The position numbers and the translations under genes were made by a program. A stretch of DNA of 64,000 bases from UBA4416 sp036676295 (GTDB lineage: Bacteria; Bacteroidota; Bacteroidia; B-17B0; Aurantibacillaceae). The notes beneath the pieces are model-generated. The model saw nothing but the letters and a program-made list of their open reading frames with translations. It was not told the DNA's origin and did not search any database. The stretch covers positions 162,241 to 226,240 of the forward strand of contig JAKFDE010000062.1 in the NCBI GenBank assembly GCA_036676295.1. The letters are read 5' to 3'. Positions within the stretch are counted from its first letter, which is position 1; every line of letters starts with the position of its first letter. This document shows positions 33,805 through 42,282 of this stretch, in pieces.

Positions 33805-35364
33805 ATGTCTAACGTAAAAACGGAACAATTATTCAACCTAATTAAAGCCTTATCCAAAGGCGAAAAACGGTTTTTTAAGCTCTATGTTTCGAGATTAGGA
33901 GACATTGATGACAAAAAATTCATCGTTCTGTTTGATGCCATTGAGAAACAAAAAGAATACAATGAAAGCAAAATTCTGGAACGTGAAACAACCTTAAACC
34001 CCAAGCAATTACCCAACTTAAAAACGCATCTCTATTTTCAGCTCTTAAAAAGCTTAAGATTGTGTAATAGTAATGGCCTAAAAAGCATTAAAATCCTGGA
34101 GCTAGTTGACTATTCGAGGCTATTGTACAGTAAATGTTTATATAAAGAATGTGTGAAGATGATCGATAAGGCTAAAAAAATGGCCATCGCATACGATCAA
34201 TCCATCTTTTTGCTGGAAATTTTAGAACTGGAAAAACTGGTAGTTTCTAAAACATTAGATGCCGGTAACGAAGAACGCGTTAATAATATCATTACTGAAA
34301 CGTCTAAGGTAACCGAGAGTATCAAAAACATCAATACCTTTTCTAACCTTTCCATTAAACTTGATTCTTACTACACACAATTAGGCTTTGTGCGTAACAA
34401 GCGCGATCTGGAAAAAGTAACCCGGTTTTTTAAAGCGAGCTTACCAAATTATCAGATCAATAAAATATCCTTTCAGGAAAAACTTTACCTCTATAAATCC
34501 TATGTGAGTTTCTTTTTTTTCATTCAGGATTTTAAACAAGGTTACATTTACGCCAATAAATGGGTGAGTTTATTTGAAGAACAACCCGAAATGAAACCCT
34601 TGAAACCTGAGATGTATATCAAGGCGTTGAATAGTTTATTGGCGGTGCAAAATAAATTATTTAAGTACAATGAGTTTACCGAAACGTTGAAACAATTAGT
34701 CTCTATTAAACGTGAAAAAAAATTCATCTTAACGGAAAATTTAAATCTGAATTTATTTAAAGCGATTTACATTCATGAGATGAACCGACATTTTATGTTA
34801 GGTGAATTCAAGTCCGGAACCCGCATTGTTGTTGCCTTAGAGGATGAGTTAAATAAATTTGTGACCAAGCTGGACAAGCACTCTATTTTATTATTGTATT
34901 ACAAAATTGCCTGTTTGTATTTTGGAAGCGGCGATTATAGAACTGCTTTAACCTGGCTAAATAAAATTACCAACGAGCGCGAAATTGCTTTGCGCGAAGA
35001 CATTCATTCTTTTTCACGAATCTTATCATTGATCAGTCATTTCGAATTGGGTAATGACGATCTGGTAGAATCTTATATCAAATCCACGTATCGTTATTTC
35101 ATCAAAAAAGGTGACCTCTCTTTATACCAAAAATATATTTTAGATTTCTTAAAACGATTATTAATGGAGCGCGAAATTAAAAACGTGCGCAACCGATTTG
35201 TGTTATTGAAAGAACAAATGGAATCGTTACGTAAAAATAAATTCGAAAAAAGAGCCTTTTTATACTTTGATATTATTTCCTGGCTGGAGGCCAAGATTCA
35301 AAACCGACCTGTTCAGGAACTGATTAAGGAAAAGGTACAACTCCGCTTAAAATCGGTTGCATAA
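33805..35364 (+). CDS. Uncharacterised alpha-helical (TPR-like) protein
   Basis: A 519-residue cytosolic protein made almost entirely of amphipathic helices, rich in Lys, Leu and Tyr, with no signal peptide. It begins MSNVKTEQLFNLIKALSKGEKRFFKLYVSRLG, a short segment I recall at the start of other Bacteroidota unknowns. Helix-turn pairs such as LLYYKIACLYFGSGDYRTALTWLNKI look like tetratricopeptide repeats. No enzymatic motif is seen. It is followed by the tRNA-Gln gene on the other strand and shares its terminator hairpin. Function unknown; a scaffold role is inferred. Confidence 0.65.
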   Translation: MSNVKTEQLFNLIKALSKGEKRFFKLYVSRLGDIDDKKFIVLFDAIEKQKEYNESKILERETTLNPKQLPNLKTHLYFQLLKSLRLCNSNGLKSIKILELVDYSRLLYSKCLYKECVKMIDKAKKMAIAYDQSIFLLEILELEKLVVSKTLDAGNEERVNNIITETSKVTESIKNINTFSNLSIKLDSYYTQLGFVRNKRDLEKVTRFFKASLPNYQINKISFQEKLYLYKSYVSFFFFIQDFKQGYIYANKWVSLFEEQPEMKPLKPEMYIKALNSLLAVQNKLFKYNEFTETLKQLVSIKREKKFILTENLNLNLFKAIYIHEMNRHFMLGEFKSGTRIVVALEDELNKFVTKLDKHSILLLYYKIACLYFGSGDYRTALTWLNKITNEREIALREDIHSFSRILSLISHFELGNDDLVESYIKSTYRYFIKKGDLSLYQKYILDFLKRLLMEREIKNVRNRFVLLKEQMESLRKNKFEKRAFLYFDIISWLEAKIQNRPVQELIKEKVQLRLKSVA

Positions 35365-35390
35365 AAAAAGCCTCTGAAGAATCAGAGGCT
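35363..35390 (-). terminator. Terminator of tRNA-Gln, shared with the upstream gene
   Basis: Nine-bp stem AGCCTCTGA / TCAGAGGCT (35369-35377 and 35382-35390) with loop AGAA. The A-run at 35363-35369 gives a U-run for minus-strand transcripts, so it best serves the tRNA gene. Confidence 0.85.
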
Positions 35391-35395
35391 TTCCG

Positions 35396-35468
35396 TTGTC
35401 CGACTAGGGCTCGAACCTAGACTCTACTGAACCAAAATCAGTCGTGTTGCCAGTTACACCATCGGACA
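35396..35468 (-). tRNA. tRNA-Gln (anticodon TTG)
   Basis: 73 nt without encoded CCA. The acceptor stem TGTCCGA pairs with TCGGACA; the discriminator is A. The anticodon arm is ACTGA-TTTTGGT-TCAGT, so positions 34-36 read TTG, decoding CAA (and CAG by wobble). The T-arm loop is TTCGAGC inside CTAGG/CCTAG. The U1-A72 pair is a known identity feature of bacterial tRNA-Gln. Confidence 0.95.
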
Positions 35469-35608
35469 ATCTGAACTTATTTAAAAGTTCGGGCGACAAA
35501 AATAGCAAAATATCTTCATTTACAAAAAATTCATAAAAAAAAATATTCATTCCCTTTGGCAGCCTTTTTTAGTTAAATTCGCATCTTATACGTTTTTAAA
35601 AAATACTT

Positions 35609-38600
35609 ATGCAGTTTAAAAAACTTAACAACATTATTGGATGGCTGGTTTTTGCCATAGCAACTTTCACTTATGTCTCTACTATTGAGCCTACAGCCAG
35701 TTTTTGGGATTGCGGTGAATATATTGCCTGTGCCTACAAATTAGAGGTTGGTCACCCTCCGGGAGCACCATTTTTCTTATTAGTAGGGCGTTTCTTTGCT
35801 TTACTGGCAGGTGGCGATCCGGCAATGGCAGGCAAAATGATCAATATCATGTCGGCTTTATGCAGTTCATTCTCTATCTTATTTTTATTCTGGAGTATTA
35901 CCCGTTTGGGAATCAAAGCCATTGTAAAAAAAGGCGAAGAATTTACAACTGCTAAACAATGGGCTGTTATTGGTGCCGGTGCTGTTGGTGGTTTAGCTTA
36001 CACATTTTCTGATTCATTCTGGTTTTCGGCTGTTGAAGGTGAGGTTTACGCGATGTCGTCTTTCTTTACAGCATTTGTATTTTGGGCAATTTTAAAGTGG
36101 GAAGAGGAAGATACTACCAACCCGATTGGAGCTATGCGTTGGTTAGTGGTCATTGCTTACTTAATGGGTTTATCCATTGGTGTCCATTTACTGAACTTAC
36201 TAGTTATTCCTACTATTTGCTTTGTGTATTATTTCAAAAAACACAAGTTCGAATGGAAATCGTTCATCATTACCGGTATTATTTCCCTGATCTTGTTGGG
36301 TGGGATCCAAAACATCATGATCCCTAAAATTGTGAAGTTTGCTGCTGATTACGAGGTGTTTTTCGTAAATAAATTGGGCATGGGCTTTAACGTTGGTTCC
36401 ATTGTTTATTTCGTGTTATTGTTCACTGCTATCACATCTTTGATCCTTCATACTATCAATAAAAAAGAGTCGTATTATAAATTTGGTTTTTATACGGCTA
36501 TTTTATTTGCTGCTATTGCTACCATTTCAGGCTACGGAGCTTCTGCTTTTATAACACGTGCTATTGTTTTGGGTGCTTTACTTTACGGTATTCATAAACT
36601 AAAAACAAAAAGTGAAAACACATTAAATGTCATCTTAATTAGTTTTGCTACGTTAATTATTGGTTACTCATCTTTCTTTATTTTAATTATCCGCTCGCAA
36701 GCTAATACGCCAATGGATGAGAATGATCCGGAAAATGCGATCACGATGTTATCATACTTAAATCGTGAGCAATATGGCGACTGGCCTTTAACTTACGGAC
36801 AGTACTACAATGCTCCAACAAAATCTCAACAGTATTTTAAAGATGGAGAACCGGTTTATGCTAAAAACGAAAAAACTCAGAAATATGAAATAACCGACGA
36901 TCGTAAAAAATCGATTCCGGTTTATGAAGAAGAATATTGCACTATTTTCCCACGTATGTGGAGCCAGCAAGCTAATCACGAAGCATCTTACCGCTATTGG
37001 GGTGATGTACAAAGTCATCACAAGAAAAAAGTGAAGATGAACGAACAAAGCGGGCAAATGGAGGAAGTACAGATTCCAACATTTATGGCTAACTTAAATT
37101 ACTTTGTAGGCTACCAGCTTAAATACATGTACTTGCGTTATTTTGCCTGGAACTTTATTGGTCGTCAAAACGATATACAAGGCTTAAATGGAAATCCATT
37201 AGAAGGAAACTGGAAAACCGGCATCAAAGGTGTGGATGATTTCTTTTTAGATACAGATACTTCTTTTGTACAACATGCGGCTAAAAATAATATGGCCAAC
37301 AATTCATTTTTTGCTTTACCATTTATTTTAGGAATTTTAGGATTCTTCTTCCAATACAAAAATAACAAAGGCGATATGTGGGTAGTATCTTTACTATTCT
37401 TATTAACCGGAGTTGCCATTGTATTTTATCTGAATCAATATCCTTATCAACCACGTGAGCGTGATTATGCTTACGCCGCCTCTTTCTACGCCTTTGCAGT
37501 GTGGATCGGATTAGGAGTATTATTCCTTTTTGATCTGATAAGCAAAAAATCAAATGCAAAAACAGCAGCGATATTAGCAACGGTTGTTGGTTTAATTATT
37601 CCTACCATTATGGCAGCTCAAGGTTGGGATGATCACAATCGTTCTAAAAGAACAATGAGTCGCGATTTTGCTGTTAACTACTTAAACTCTTGTGCACCAA
37701 ATGCCATCTTATTTACCAATGGTGATAACGATACTTTCCCATTGTGGTATGCACAAGAAGTGGAAGGCATTAGAACCGACGTGCGCGTTGTAAACTTAAG
37801 TTTATTGCAAACAGATTGGTATATCAATCAAATGCGTCGTGCAGCTTATGAATCTGCACCTGTACCATTTACTATTCCTGCAGAAAAATATGTGCAAGGA
37901 ACCCGTGATGTAGTATATATTATGGATAAAGGCACAGGACCAATGAATTTGAAAAAAGCCATTGAGTTTGTAGAGTCTGATGATCCAACTAATAAATTAG
38001 ACTATGGCAGCAGACCATTAGATTATTTCCCATCAAATACTTTCTACGTGCCTGTTGATTCAATGCAGGTAATGAAAGAAAAAGTAATTGCGGTGAAAGA
38101 CACTGCGCGTTTAGCTAAAAACATTAAATGGAAAATTAATCGTTCTTACTTAACTAAAAACGATCTAATGGTATTAGATCTAATTGCACATAATAACTGG
38201 AAACGCCCTATTTATTTTGCTGTAACGACAGGCGCTGAAGCTTATTTAGGATTAGAAGAATATTTCCAATTGGAAGGTTTATCTTACCGTTTAGTGCCAA
38301 TTAAAAATACGGAAACAGAAATGCAACAAGGTGGCCGTGTAAACACAGACGCTATGTATGACAACATCATGAATAAATTTGTGTGGGGTGGTTTAGATAA
38401 AGAAGGGGTGAGTTTAGATGAAAACTGTACACGTATGGCATCAAACATGCGTATGCAAATGGCAACTTTAGCAGGGGCTTTAATTAACAAAGGTCAAAAG
38501 CAAAAAGCAGAAAAAGTGCTTGACTTATGTTTAGAAAAAATGCCTGATGAAAATGTTCGTTATGAAGCTACATTGTATACTATTACGGCAGGTTATTACC

Positions 38601-38896
38601 AAATAGGTAATATGAAAAAAGCGACTGAGCTATCCGGTAAATTATTTGACATTTATGAAAATGATCTGAAAGTATATCAATCACAAAAATCAGCACATAG
38701 AGCTTCGTTTAACCGTGAGATCGGTCAGGCTAAAGAAATCATGCGTCGTTTAGTAATGTTAGCAGAACAATTTAAACAAGATGCACATTCTAAAGAATTA
38801 ATGACCCGATTAACAGCTATTGTCCCCATGGAAGAATTAATGCCGCAAGAGCAGCAGGGGCCAGCGCAGCAACAACCGGAACAAGTGTTGCAATAA
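35609..38896 (+). CDS. DUF2723 membrane glycosyltransferase (TMEM260/O-mannosyltransferase-like)
   Basis: A 1095-residue protein. The N-terminal half has about 10-12 membrane helices and the DUF2723 hallmark SFWDCGEYIACAYKLEVGHPPGAP, with the DCGE acidic pair typical of GT-C glycosyltransferases. The second half is a large soluble domain (about 680-1070) ending with TPR-like helices and a Gln/Pro-rich tail. The human relative TMEM260 is an O-mannosyltransferase, so lipid-linked sugar transfer to exported proteins is plausible; Bacteroidota do O-glycosylate secreted proteins. Substrate is inferred. The gene is monocistronic and ends at a terminator. Confidence 0.85.
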   Translation: MQFKKLNNIIGWLVFAIATFTYVSTIEPTASFWDCGEYIACAYKLEVGHPPGAPFFLLVGRFFALLAGGDPAMAGKMINIMSALCSSFSILFLFWSITRLGIKAIVKKGEEFTTAKQWAVIGAGAVGGLAYTFSDSFWFSAVEGEVYAMSSFFTAFVFWAILKWEEEDTTNPIGAMRWLVVIAYLMGLSIGVHLLNLLVIPTICFVYYFKKHKFEWKSFIITGIISLILLGGIQNIMIPKIVKFAADYEVFFVNKLGMGFNVGSIVYFVLLFTAITSLILHTINKKESYYKFGFYTAILFAAIATISGYGASAFITRAIVLGALLYGIHKLKTKSENTLNVILISFATLIIGYSSFFILIIRSQANTPMDENDPENAITMLSYLNREQYGDWPLTYGQYYNAPTKSQQYFKDGEPVYAKNEKTQKYEITDDRKKSIPVYEEEYCTIFPRMWSQQANHEASYRYWGDVQSHHKKKVKMNEQSGQMEEVQIPTFMANLNYFVGYQLKYMYLRYFAWNFIGRQNDIQGLNGNPLEGNWKTGIKGVDDFFLDTDTSFVQHAAKNNMANNSFFALPFILGILGFFFQYKNNKGDMWVVSLLFLLTGVAIVFYLNQYPYQPRERDYAYAASFYAFAVWIGLGVLFLFDLISKKSNAKTAAILATVVGLIIPTIMAAQGWDDHNRSKRTMSRDFAVNYLNSCAPNAILFTNGDNDTFPLWYAQEVEGIRTDVRVVNLSLLQTDWYINQMRRAAYESAPVPFTIPAEKYVQGTRDVVYIMDKGTGPMNLKKAIEFVESDDPTNKLDYGSRPLDYFPSNTFYVPVDSMQVMKEKVIAVKDTARLAKNIKWKINRSYLTKNDLMVLDLIAHNNWKRPIYFAVTTGAEAYLGLEEYFQLEGLSYRLVPIKNTETEMQQGGRVNTDAMYDNIMNKFVWGGLDKEGVSLDENCTRMASNMRMQMATLAGALINKGQKQKAEKVLDLCLEKMPDENVRYEATLYTITAGYYQIGNMKKATELSGKLFDIYENDLKVYQSQKSAHRASFNREIGQAKEIMRRLVMLAEQFKQDAHSKELMTRLTAIVPMEELMPQEQQGPAQQQPEQVLQ

Positions 38897-38911
38897 AGTA
38901 CTTAACTTTAA

Positions 38912-38945
38912 AACGCCCCGTAGATTTTTCTCGGGGCGTTTTTGT
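38912..38945 (+). terminator. Rho-independent terminator of the DUF2723 gene
   Basis: Nine-bp stem AACGCCCCG / CGGGGCGTT (38912-38920, 38932-38940) followed by a T-rich run at 38939-38947. Confidence 0.88.
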
Positions 38946-38996
38946 TTTATATAACGCTGAGCATAATCGAGGCGTCTACAACTAATAAAAATTAAC

Positions 38997-39224
38997 ATGA
39001 CATTTCCTCAATACAGAAAATACAAAAACAACAAACACTTCTTCAAGATCATTAGTAACAGTGAATTTGATGAAATTCATTTTATTGGATCAAAAATGAT
39101 CGTCACAAAGCACCATGCAAAAATATTACCCGATAGAAACTTGCTGCATGATCTCTTACACGATGTAGGCAATACCTGCGAACTATCAACCGAAGAAGAA
39201 TATAAGTCACAATTAAAAAAATAA
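38997..39224 (+). CDS. Small uncharacterised protein
   Basis: A 75-residue basic, histidine-rich protein: RKYKNNKHFFKIISNSEFDEIHFIGSKMIVTKHHAKILPDRNLLHDLL. It has no signal peptide or membrane segment. The size and position (single gene after a terminator) suggest a real gene, but there is no motif I can name. It resembles small conserved Bacteroidota unknowns only in general character. Function unknown. Confidence 0.5.
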   Translation: MTFPQYRKYKNNKHFFKIISNSEFDEIHFIGSKMIVTKHHAKILPDRNLLHDLLHDVGNTCELSTEEEYKSQLKK

Positions 39225-39254
39225 TCTTCGATTCTACTCAATCTGACGAGAGCC

Positions 39255-39278
39255 TGTCAGTTCGAGCGAAGTCGAGAA
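39255..39278 (+). repeat. Dispersed repeat, family A
   Basis: Copy in the same orientation as the one at 3338, with A at the variable base, ending 13 nt before the proC ATG, so it lies in the proC leader or promoter region. Confidence 0.78.
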
Positions 39279-39291
39279 CAACTCAAAAATT

Positions 39292-40098
39292 ATGAATAAA
39301 ATAGCCATCATCGGATGTGGGAATATGGGTTTGATCTATGCCAATTCCTTTTTGCGATACAAAATCGTTACCAAAGAAAATTTATTGCTGGTAGAAAAAA
39401 ACAGTGATCGACAAAACAGTTTATCAGCCATGAACATTGGCAAAGTGGTAACTACTACCGATCCATCTATTGCCAATTGTAACATTGTTATTTTAGCTGT
39501 AAAGCCACAAGATTTTAAAGAGTTGGCACAAAGCTTAAAAGAAGTCATCAATCCTAATTGTGTCATCTTATCCATCATGGCCGGAACAGAAATTGCCTTT
39601 ATACAAACACAATTAAACCATCCATTTATAGTACGAGCTATGCCAAATCTTCCGGTAGAATTAAGTATGGGCATGACGGCCTTTAGCTCATCCAAAGAAA
39701 TATCACATGATAATATTTTGTTAGTTGAAAATTTATTATCAACCACCGGAAGAACGTTATATTTAAAAGACGAGCAACAATTAAATGCTGTAACAGCTTT
39801 AAGTGGCAGTGGCCCGGCATACTTTTTTTATTTTATGAAGCACTTGATCGAGGCCGGGGTAGAAATGGGTTTAGAAGAATCTGTAGCGTCTATCCTGGCA
39901 AAACAAACGATGTTAGGCGCTTTTCATTTAATTAATAACGGACAAAAAACATTAGATGAATATATTACATCTGTTGCTTCTAAAGGAGGAACAACTGAGG
40001 CGGCTTTAAGAATATTTGATGAAAATAAGATGGGTGATACTATTATAGACGCTCTTAAAAATGCCGAACAACGCGCTAAAGAACTTGCTATCAAATAA
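39292..40098 (+). CDS. proC: Pyrroline-5-carboxylate reductase
   Basis: A 268-residue enzyme of usual ProC length. N-terminal Rossmann motif IAIIGCGNMG and the family signature GSGPAYFFYFMKHLIEAGVEMGL, followed by TMLGAFHLI and the SKGGTTEAALRIF loop. It catalyses the last proline step, pyrroline-5-carboxylate to proline with NAD(P)H, in the cytosol. The 17 bp to the next gene suggest co-transcription with that small membrane protein. Confidence 0.94.
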   Translation: MNKIAIIGCGNMGLIYANSFLRYKIVTKENLLLVEKNSDRQNSLSAMNIGKVVTTTDPSIANCNIVILAVKPQDFKELAQSLKEVINPNCVILSIMAGTEIAFIQTQLNHPFIVRAMPNLPVELSMGMTAFSSSKEISHDNILLVENLLSTTGRTLYLKDEQQLNAVTALSGSGPAYFFYFMKHLIEAGVEMGLEESVASILAKQTMLGAFHLINNGQKTLDEYITSVASKGGTTEAALRIFDENKMGDTIIDALKNAEQRAKELAIK

Positions 40099-40115
40099 TT
40101 GATTAACTTTATGAT

Positions 40116-40529
40116 ATGGAAACAATTACAACAAATACTCCTTTACCTAAAAAAAGTAAATGGAAAAGGATTGCGATCATAGTGTTATGTTTGCTTATTA
40201 TTTCATTAGTTTCTTATGTTTTAATTTGCGGGATCACTTATAGTACAGGGGCCAGAACCGGAATTGTGATAAAGATCTCGCAAAAAGGTTATCTATTTAA
40301 AACTTACGAAGGTGAGTTAAACTTAGGCGGTATATCAGAAGGAGATGGTACTATTATGCCAACACGTATATGGAATTTTTCTATCCAAAGAAACGATACT
40401 GCATTGTATAATAAATTAGTCAAAACTCAAGGCAAACATGTGCGACTCTATTATAAAGAAGTGATGAAAAATTTCTTTTGGCAGTCAGATACACCTTACA
40501 TTATTGAAAGAGCAGAATTGGTGAATTAA
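40116..40529 (+). CDS. Single-pass membrane protein of unknown function
   Basis: A 137-residue protein with a basic N-terminus (PLPKKSKWKR), one membrane helix (IAIIVLCLLIISLVSYVLICGITY) and an outside domain with SEGARTGIVIKISQKGYLFKTYEGELNLGG. Database entries for similar Bacteroidota proteins are often mislabelled as 6-phosphogluconate dehydrogenase; no NADP-binding motif is present here. It sits 17 bp behind proC. A role in proline synthesis is not supported. Confidence 0.7.
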   Translation: METITTNTPLPKKSKWKRIAIIVLCLLIISLVSYVLICGITYSTGARTGIVIKISQKGYLFKTYEGELNLGGISEGDGTIMPTRIWNFSIQRNDTALYNKLVKTQGKHVRLYYKEVMKNFFWQSDTPYIIERAELVN

Positions 40530-40530
40530 A

Positions 40531-40616
40531 TTGTATTGTCAGGCTGAGCGGAGTCGAAGCCTTTTCTTTATGGCTTGATAAATAACCCTTCGACTCCGCT
40601 CAGGGTGACAATACAA
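40531..40616. repeat. 29-bp imperfect inverted repeat (dispersed repeat, CTGAGCGGAGTCGAAG type)
   Basis: Left arm starts TTGTATTGTCAGGCTGAGCG and continues GAGTCGAAG (40531-40559); the right arm CTTCGACTCCGCTCAGGGTG continues ACAATACAA (40588-40616). Arms differ at two of 29 positions, with a 28-nt loop. This element type is widespread in Bacteroidota intergenic regions. Confidence 0.85.
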
Positions 40617-40647
40617 AAAGAGGAAATAAAATTTATTTCCTCTTTTT
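40615..40647. terminator. Bidirectional terminator between the proC operon and the second GPx gene
   Basis: A 14-16 bp stem AAAAAGAGGAAATAAA / TTTATTTCCTCTTTTT, with A- and T-runs on each side, between convergent genes. It abuts the 29-bp inverted repeat. Confidence 0.8.
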
Positions 40648-40665
40648 GTTTAATATGAGAAAACC

Positions 40666-41199
40666 TTATTTCCCTTCGATCCAATTAGTAATTTGTTCAT
40701 CAGTTGGTTCAACCGATGAAGGAAGATATTTTACAACCTGACCTTTTTCGTTAATTAAAAATTTATTGAAATTCCATTTCACGGTTGCATCTAAAACACC
40801 ATTTTCTTTTTTAGAGGTTAACCATTGGTAAATAGGGCTGCTTTTAATACTGATCTTATCCATCATCGGAAAAGTAACGCCGTAATTTTTACTGCAAAAT
40901 GCTTTAATATCAGAGTTTGTGCCTGGTTCCTGTCCGCCAAAATCATTACAAGGAAAGCCTATCACTATAAAATTTTTAGACTTATACATCTGGTACAACC
41001 CTTCTAAACCAACGTATTGAGGCGTATAACCACATTCGGAAGCTGTATTTACAATTAATACTTTTTTGCCTTTTAGATCTGCAAAATTAAACTCCTTGCC
41101 ATCTAACGTTTGGGTTTTAAACTCGTGTAATGTTTTCATATCTGAACTTGTAAAAGATGCTGAAATTGCTGCTAAAGCTAATACAAATAGGTTTTTCAT
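40666..41199 (-). CDS. Glutathione peroxidase-family thiol peroxidase, paralogue 2
   Basis: A 177-residue paralogue of the enzyme at 10014. The peroxidatic cysteine is C57 in NTASECGYTPQ; FPCNDFGGQEPG and KWNFNKFLIN carry the other active-site residues, and the likely resolving cysteine is in AFCSKNYG. An N-terminal hydrophobic segment (NLFVLALAAISASF) suggests export. Note that the usual active-site region has ND where the paralogue has NQ, while the glutamine in GGQ is kept. Probably a periplasmic hydroperoxide reductase using thioredoxin-like donors. Confidence 0.87.
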   Translation of the reverse strand: MKNLFVLALAAISASFTSSDMKTLHEFKTQTLDGKEFNFADLKGKKVLIVNTASECGYTPQYVGLEGLYQMYKSKNFIVIGFPCNDFGGQEPGTNSDIKAFCSKNYGVTFPMMDKISIKSSPIYQWLTSKKENGVLDATVKWNFNKFLINEKGQVVKYLPSSVEPTDEQITNWIEGK

Positions 41200-41348
41200 A
41201 TGGAGATTATATTATTTTTAATTTGTCATATGGAATACGCCAAACACTAACTATTTATGATGTTAATATTGAAAAATGGCTATTTCATGATTTATGTTTG
41301 TTATCTAACAAAGATAAAGGAATAGCGTAAAAAAGCGATTTATTTTTC

Positions 41349-41356
41349 TAAATTTG
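41349..41356 (+). promoter_or_regulatory. -7 promoter box of the ctaB-cox operon
   Basis: TAAATTTG followed by TCGCGCC and then the TTG start at 41364. The box ends 7 nt before the start codon, so the transcript should be leaderless. Confidence 0.6.
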
Positions 41357-41363
41357 TCGCGCC

Positions 41364-42275
41364 TTGCAAACCGATTCTCATAATACAACTAGTGATGCTA
41401 TAGTTTATAGTAAACTCAAATCATTTTTTAAGTTAACTAAGTTTACCTTATCTGCTTTAGTAGTATTTTCGGCCATCATTACTTTTTTTACGGTTGCCGA
41501 AGAGTTTAACTGGAAACAAGTATTTGCCATTTGCATAGGTGGGTTTTTTGTAACAGCGGCAGCTAATGGCTTTAATCAGATCATCGAAAAAGATCTGGAT
41601 AAATTAATGAACCGAACTAAATTAAGACCTATCCCTACAGGTAATTTATCGGTTGCTCAAGCTCTTTTATTTTGTGCTCTTTTTGGCATTACAGGTACTG
41701 TTTTGCTATGGCTATTTACTAACCCTTTATCCGGAATCATTGGCTTTTTATCTATTATTATGTATGCTTTTGTGTATACACCTTTAAAACGCGTTACTCC
41801 ATTTTCTGTATTTATTGGCGCTATTCCCGGGGCGCTACCTACACTTATTGGAGCCATTGCGGCATCCGAAGGTTTTGGTAAAATATCTTTTTTTGCTGTA
41901 CTCTTGTTTTTGATCCAATTTTTTTGGCAGTTTCCTCATTTTTGGGCCATTGCCTGGGTAAGCCATGATGACTACCAACGTGCCGGCTTCTTTATGCTAC
42001 CATCAAAAGGCGGCAGAGACAAAAGTTCCCGCTCGCAAATTTTAGTGTACACCTTGTCTTTATTTCCTATTGCTTTAACTCCCTATTTTTTTGAGTTCAC
42101 AGGCTGGATATCAGCTGCTATAGTGAGTAGTATGGGAGTAGTATTTATTTATCAAGCCTACAATTTATACAGATCAGGGAGTATTGACGATGCCCGAAAA
42201 TTAATGTTTGGCTCATTTATTTATTTACCCATTGTGCAGTTAGCCTTAATGATTGACTGTAAATTTTTAAATTAA
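41364..42275 (+). CDS. ctaB: Protohaem IX farnesyltransferase (haem O synthase)
   Basis: A 303-residue UbiA-superfamily enzyme with about nine membrane helices. The two polyprenyl-diphosphate sites are NGFNQIIEKDLDKLMNRTKLRPIP (NxxxD type) and the later DDYQRAGFFMLPSKGG. It adds farnesyl to haem B to give haem O for the oxidase. The frame starts at TTG (41364); no in-frame ATG exists before the conserved FFKLTKFTLSALV, so TTG is accepted. Seven bp separate it from the first oxidase subunit III gene. Confidence 0.92.
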   Translation: MQTDSHNTTSDAIVYSKLKSFFKLTKFTLSALVVFSAIITFFTVAEEFNWKQVFAICIGGFFVTAAANGFNQIIEKDLDKLMNRTKLRPIPTGNLSVAQALLFCALFGITGTVLLWLFTNPLSGIIGFLSIIMYAFVYTPLKRVTPFSVFIGAIPGALPTLIGAIAASEGFGKISFFAVLLFLIQFFWQFPHFWAIAWVSHDDYQRAGFFMLPSKGGRDKSSRSQILVYTLSLFPIALTPYFFEFTGWISAAIVSSMGVVFIYQAYNLYRSGSIDDARKLMFGSFIYLPIVQLALMIDCKFLN

Positions 42276-42282
42276 TTCTATC

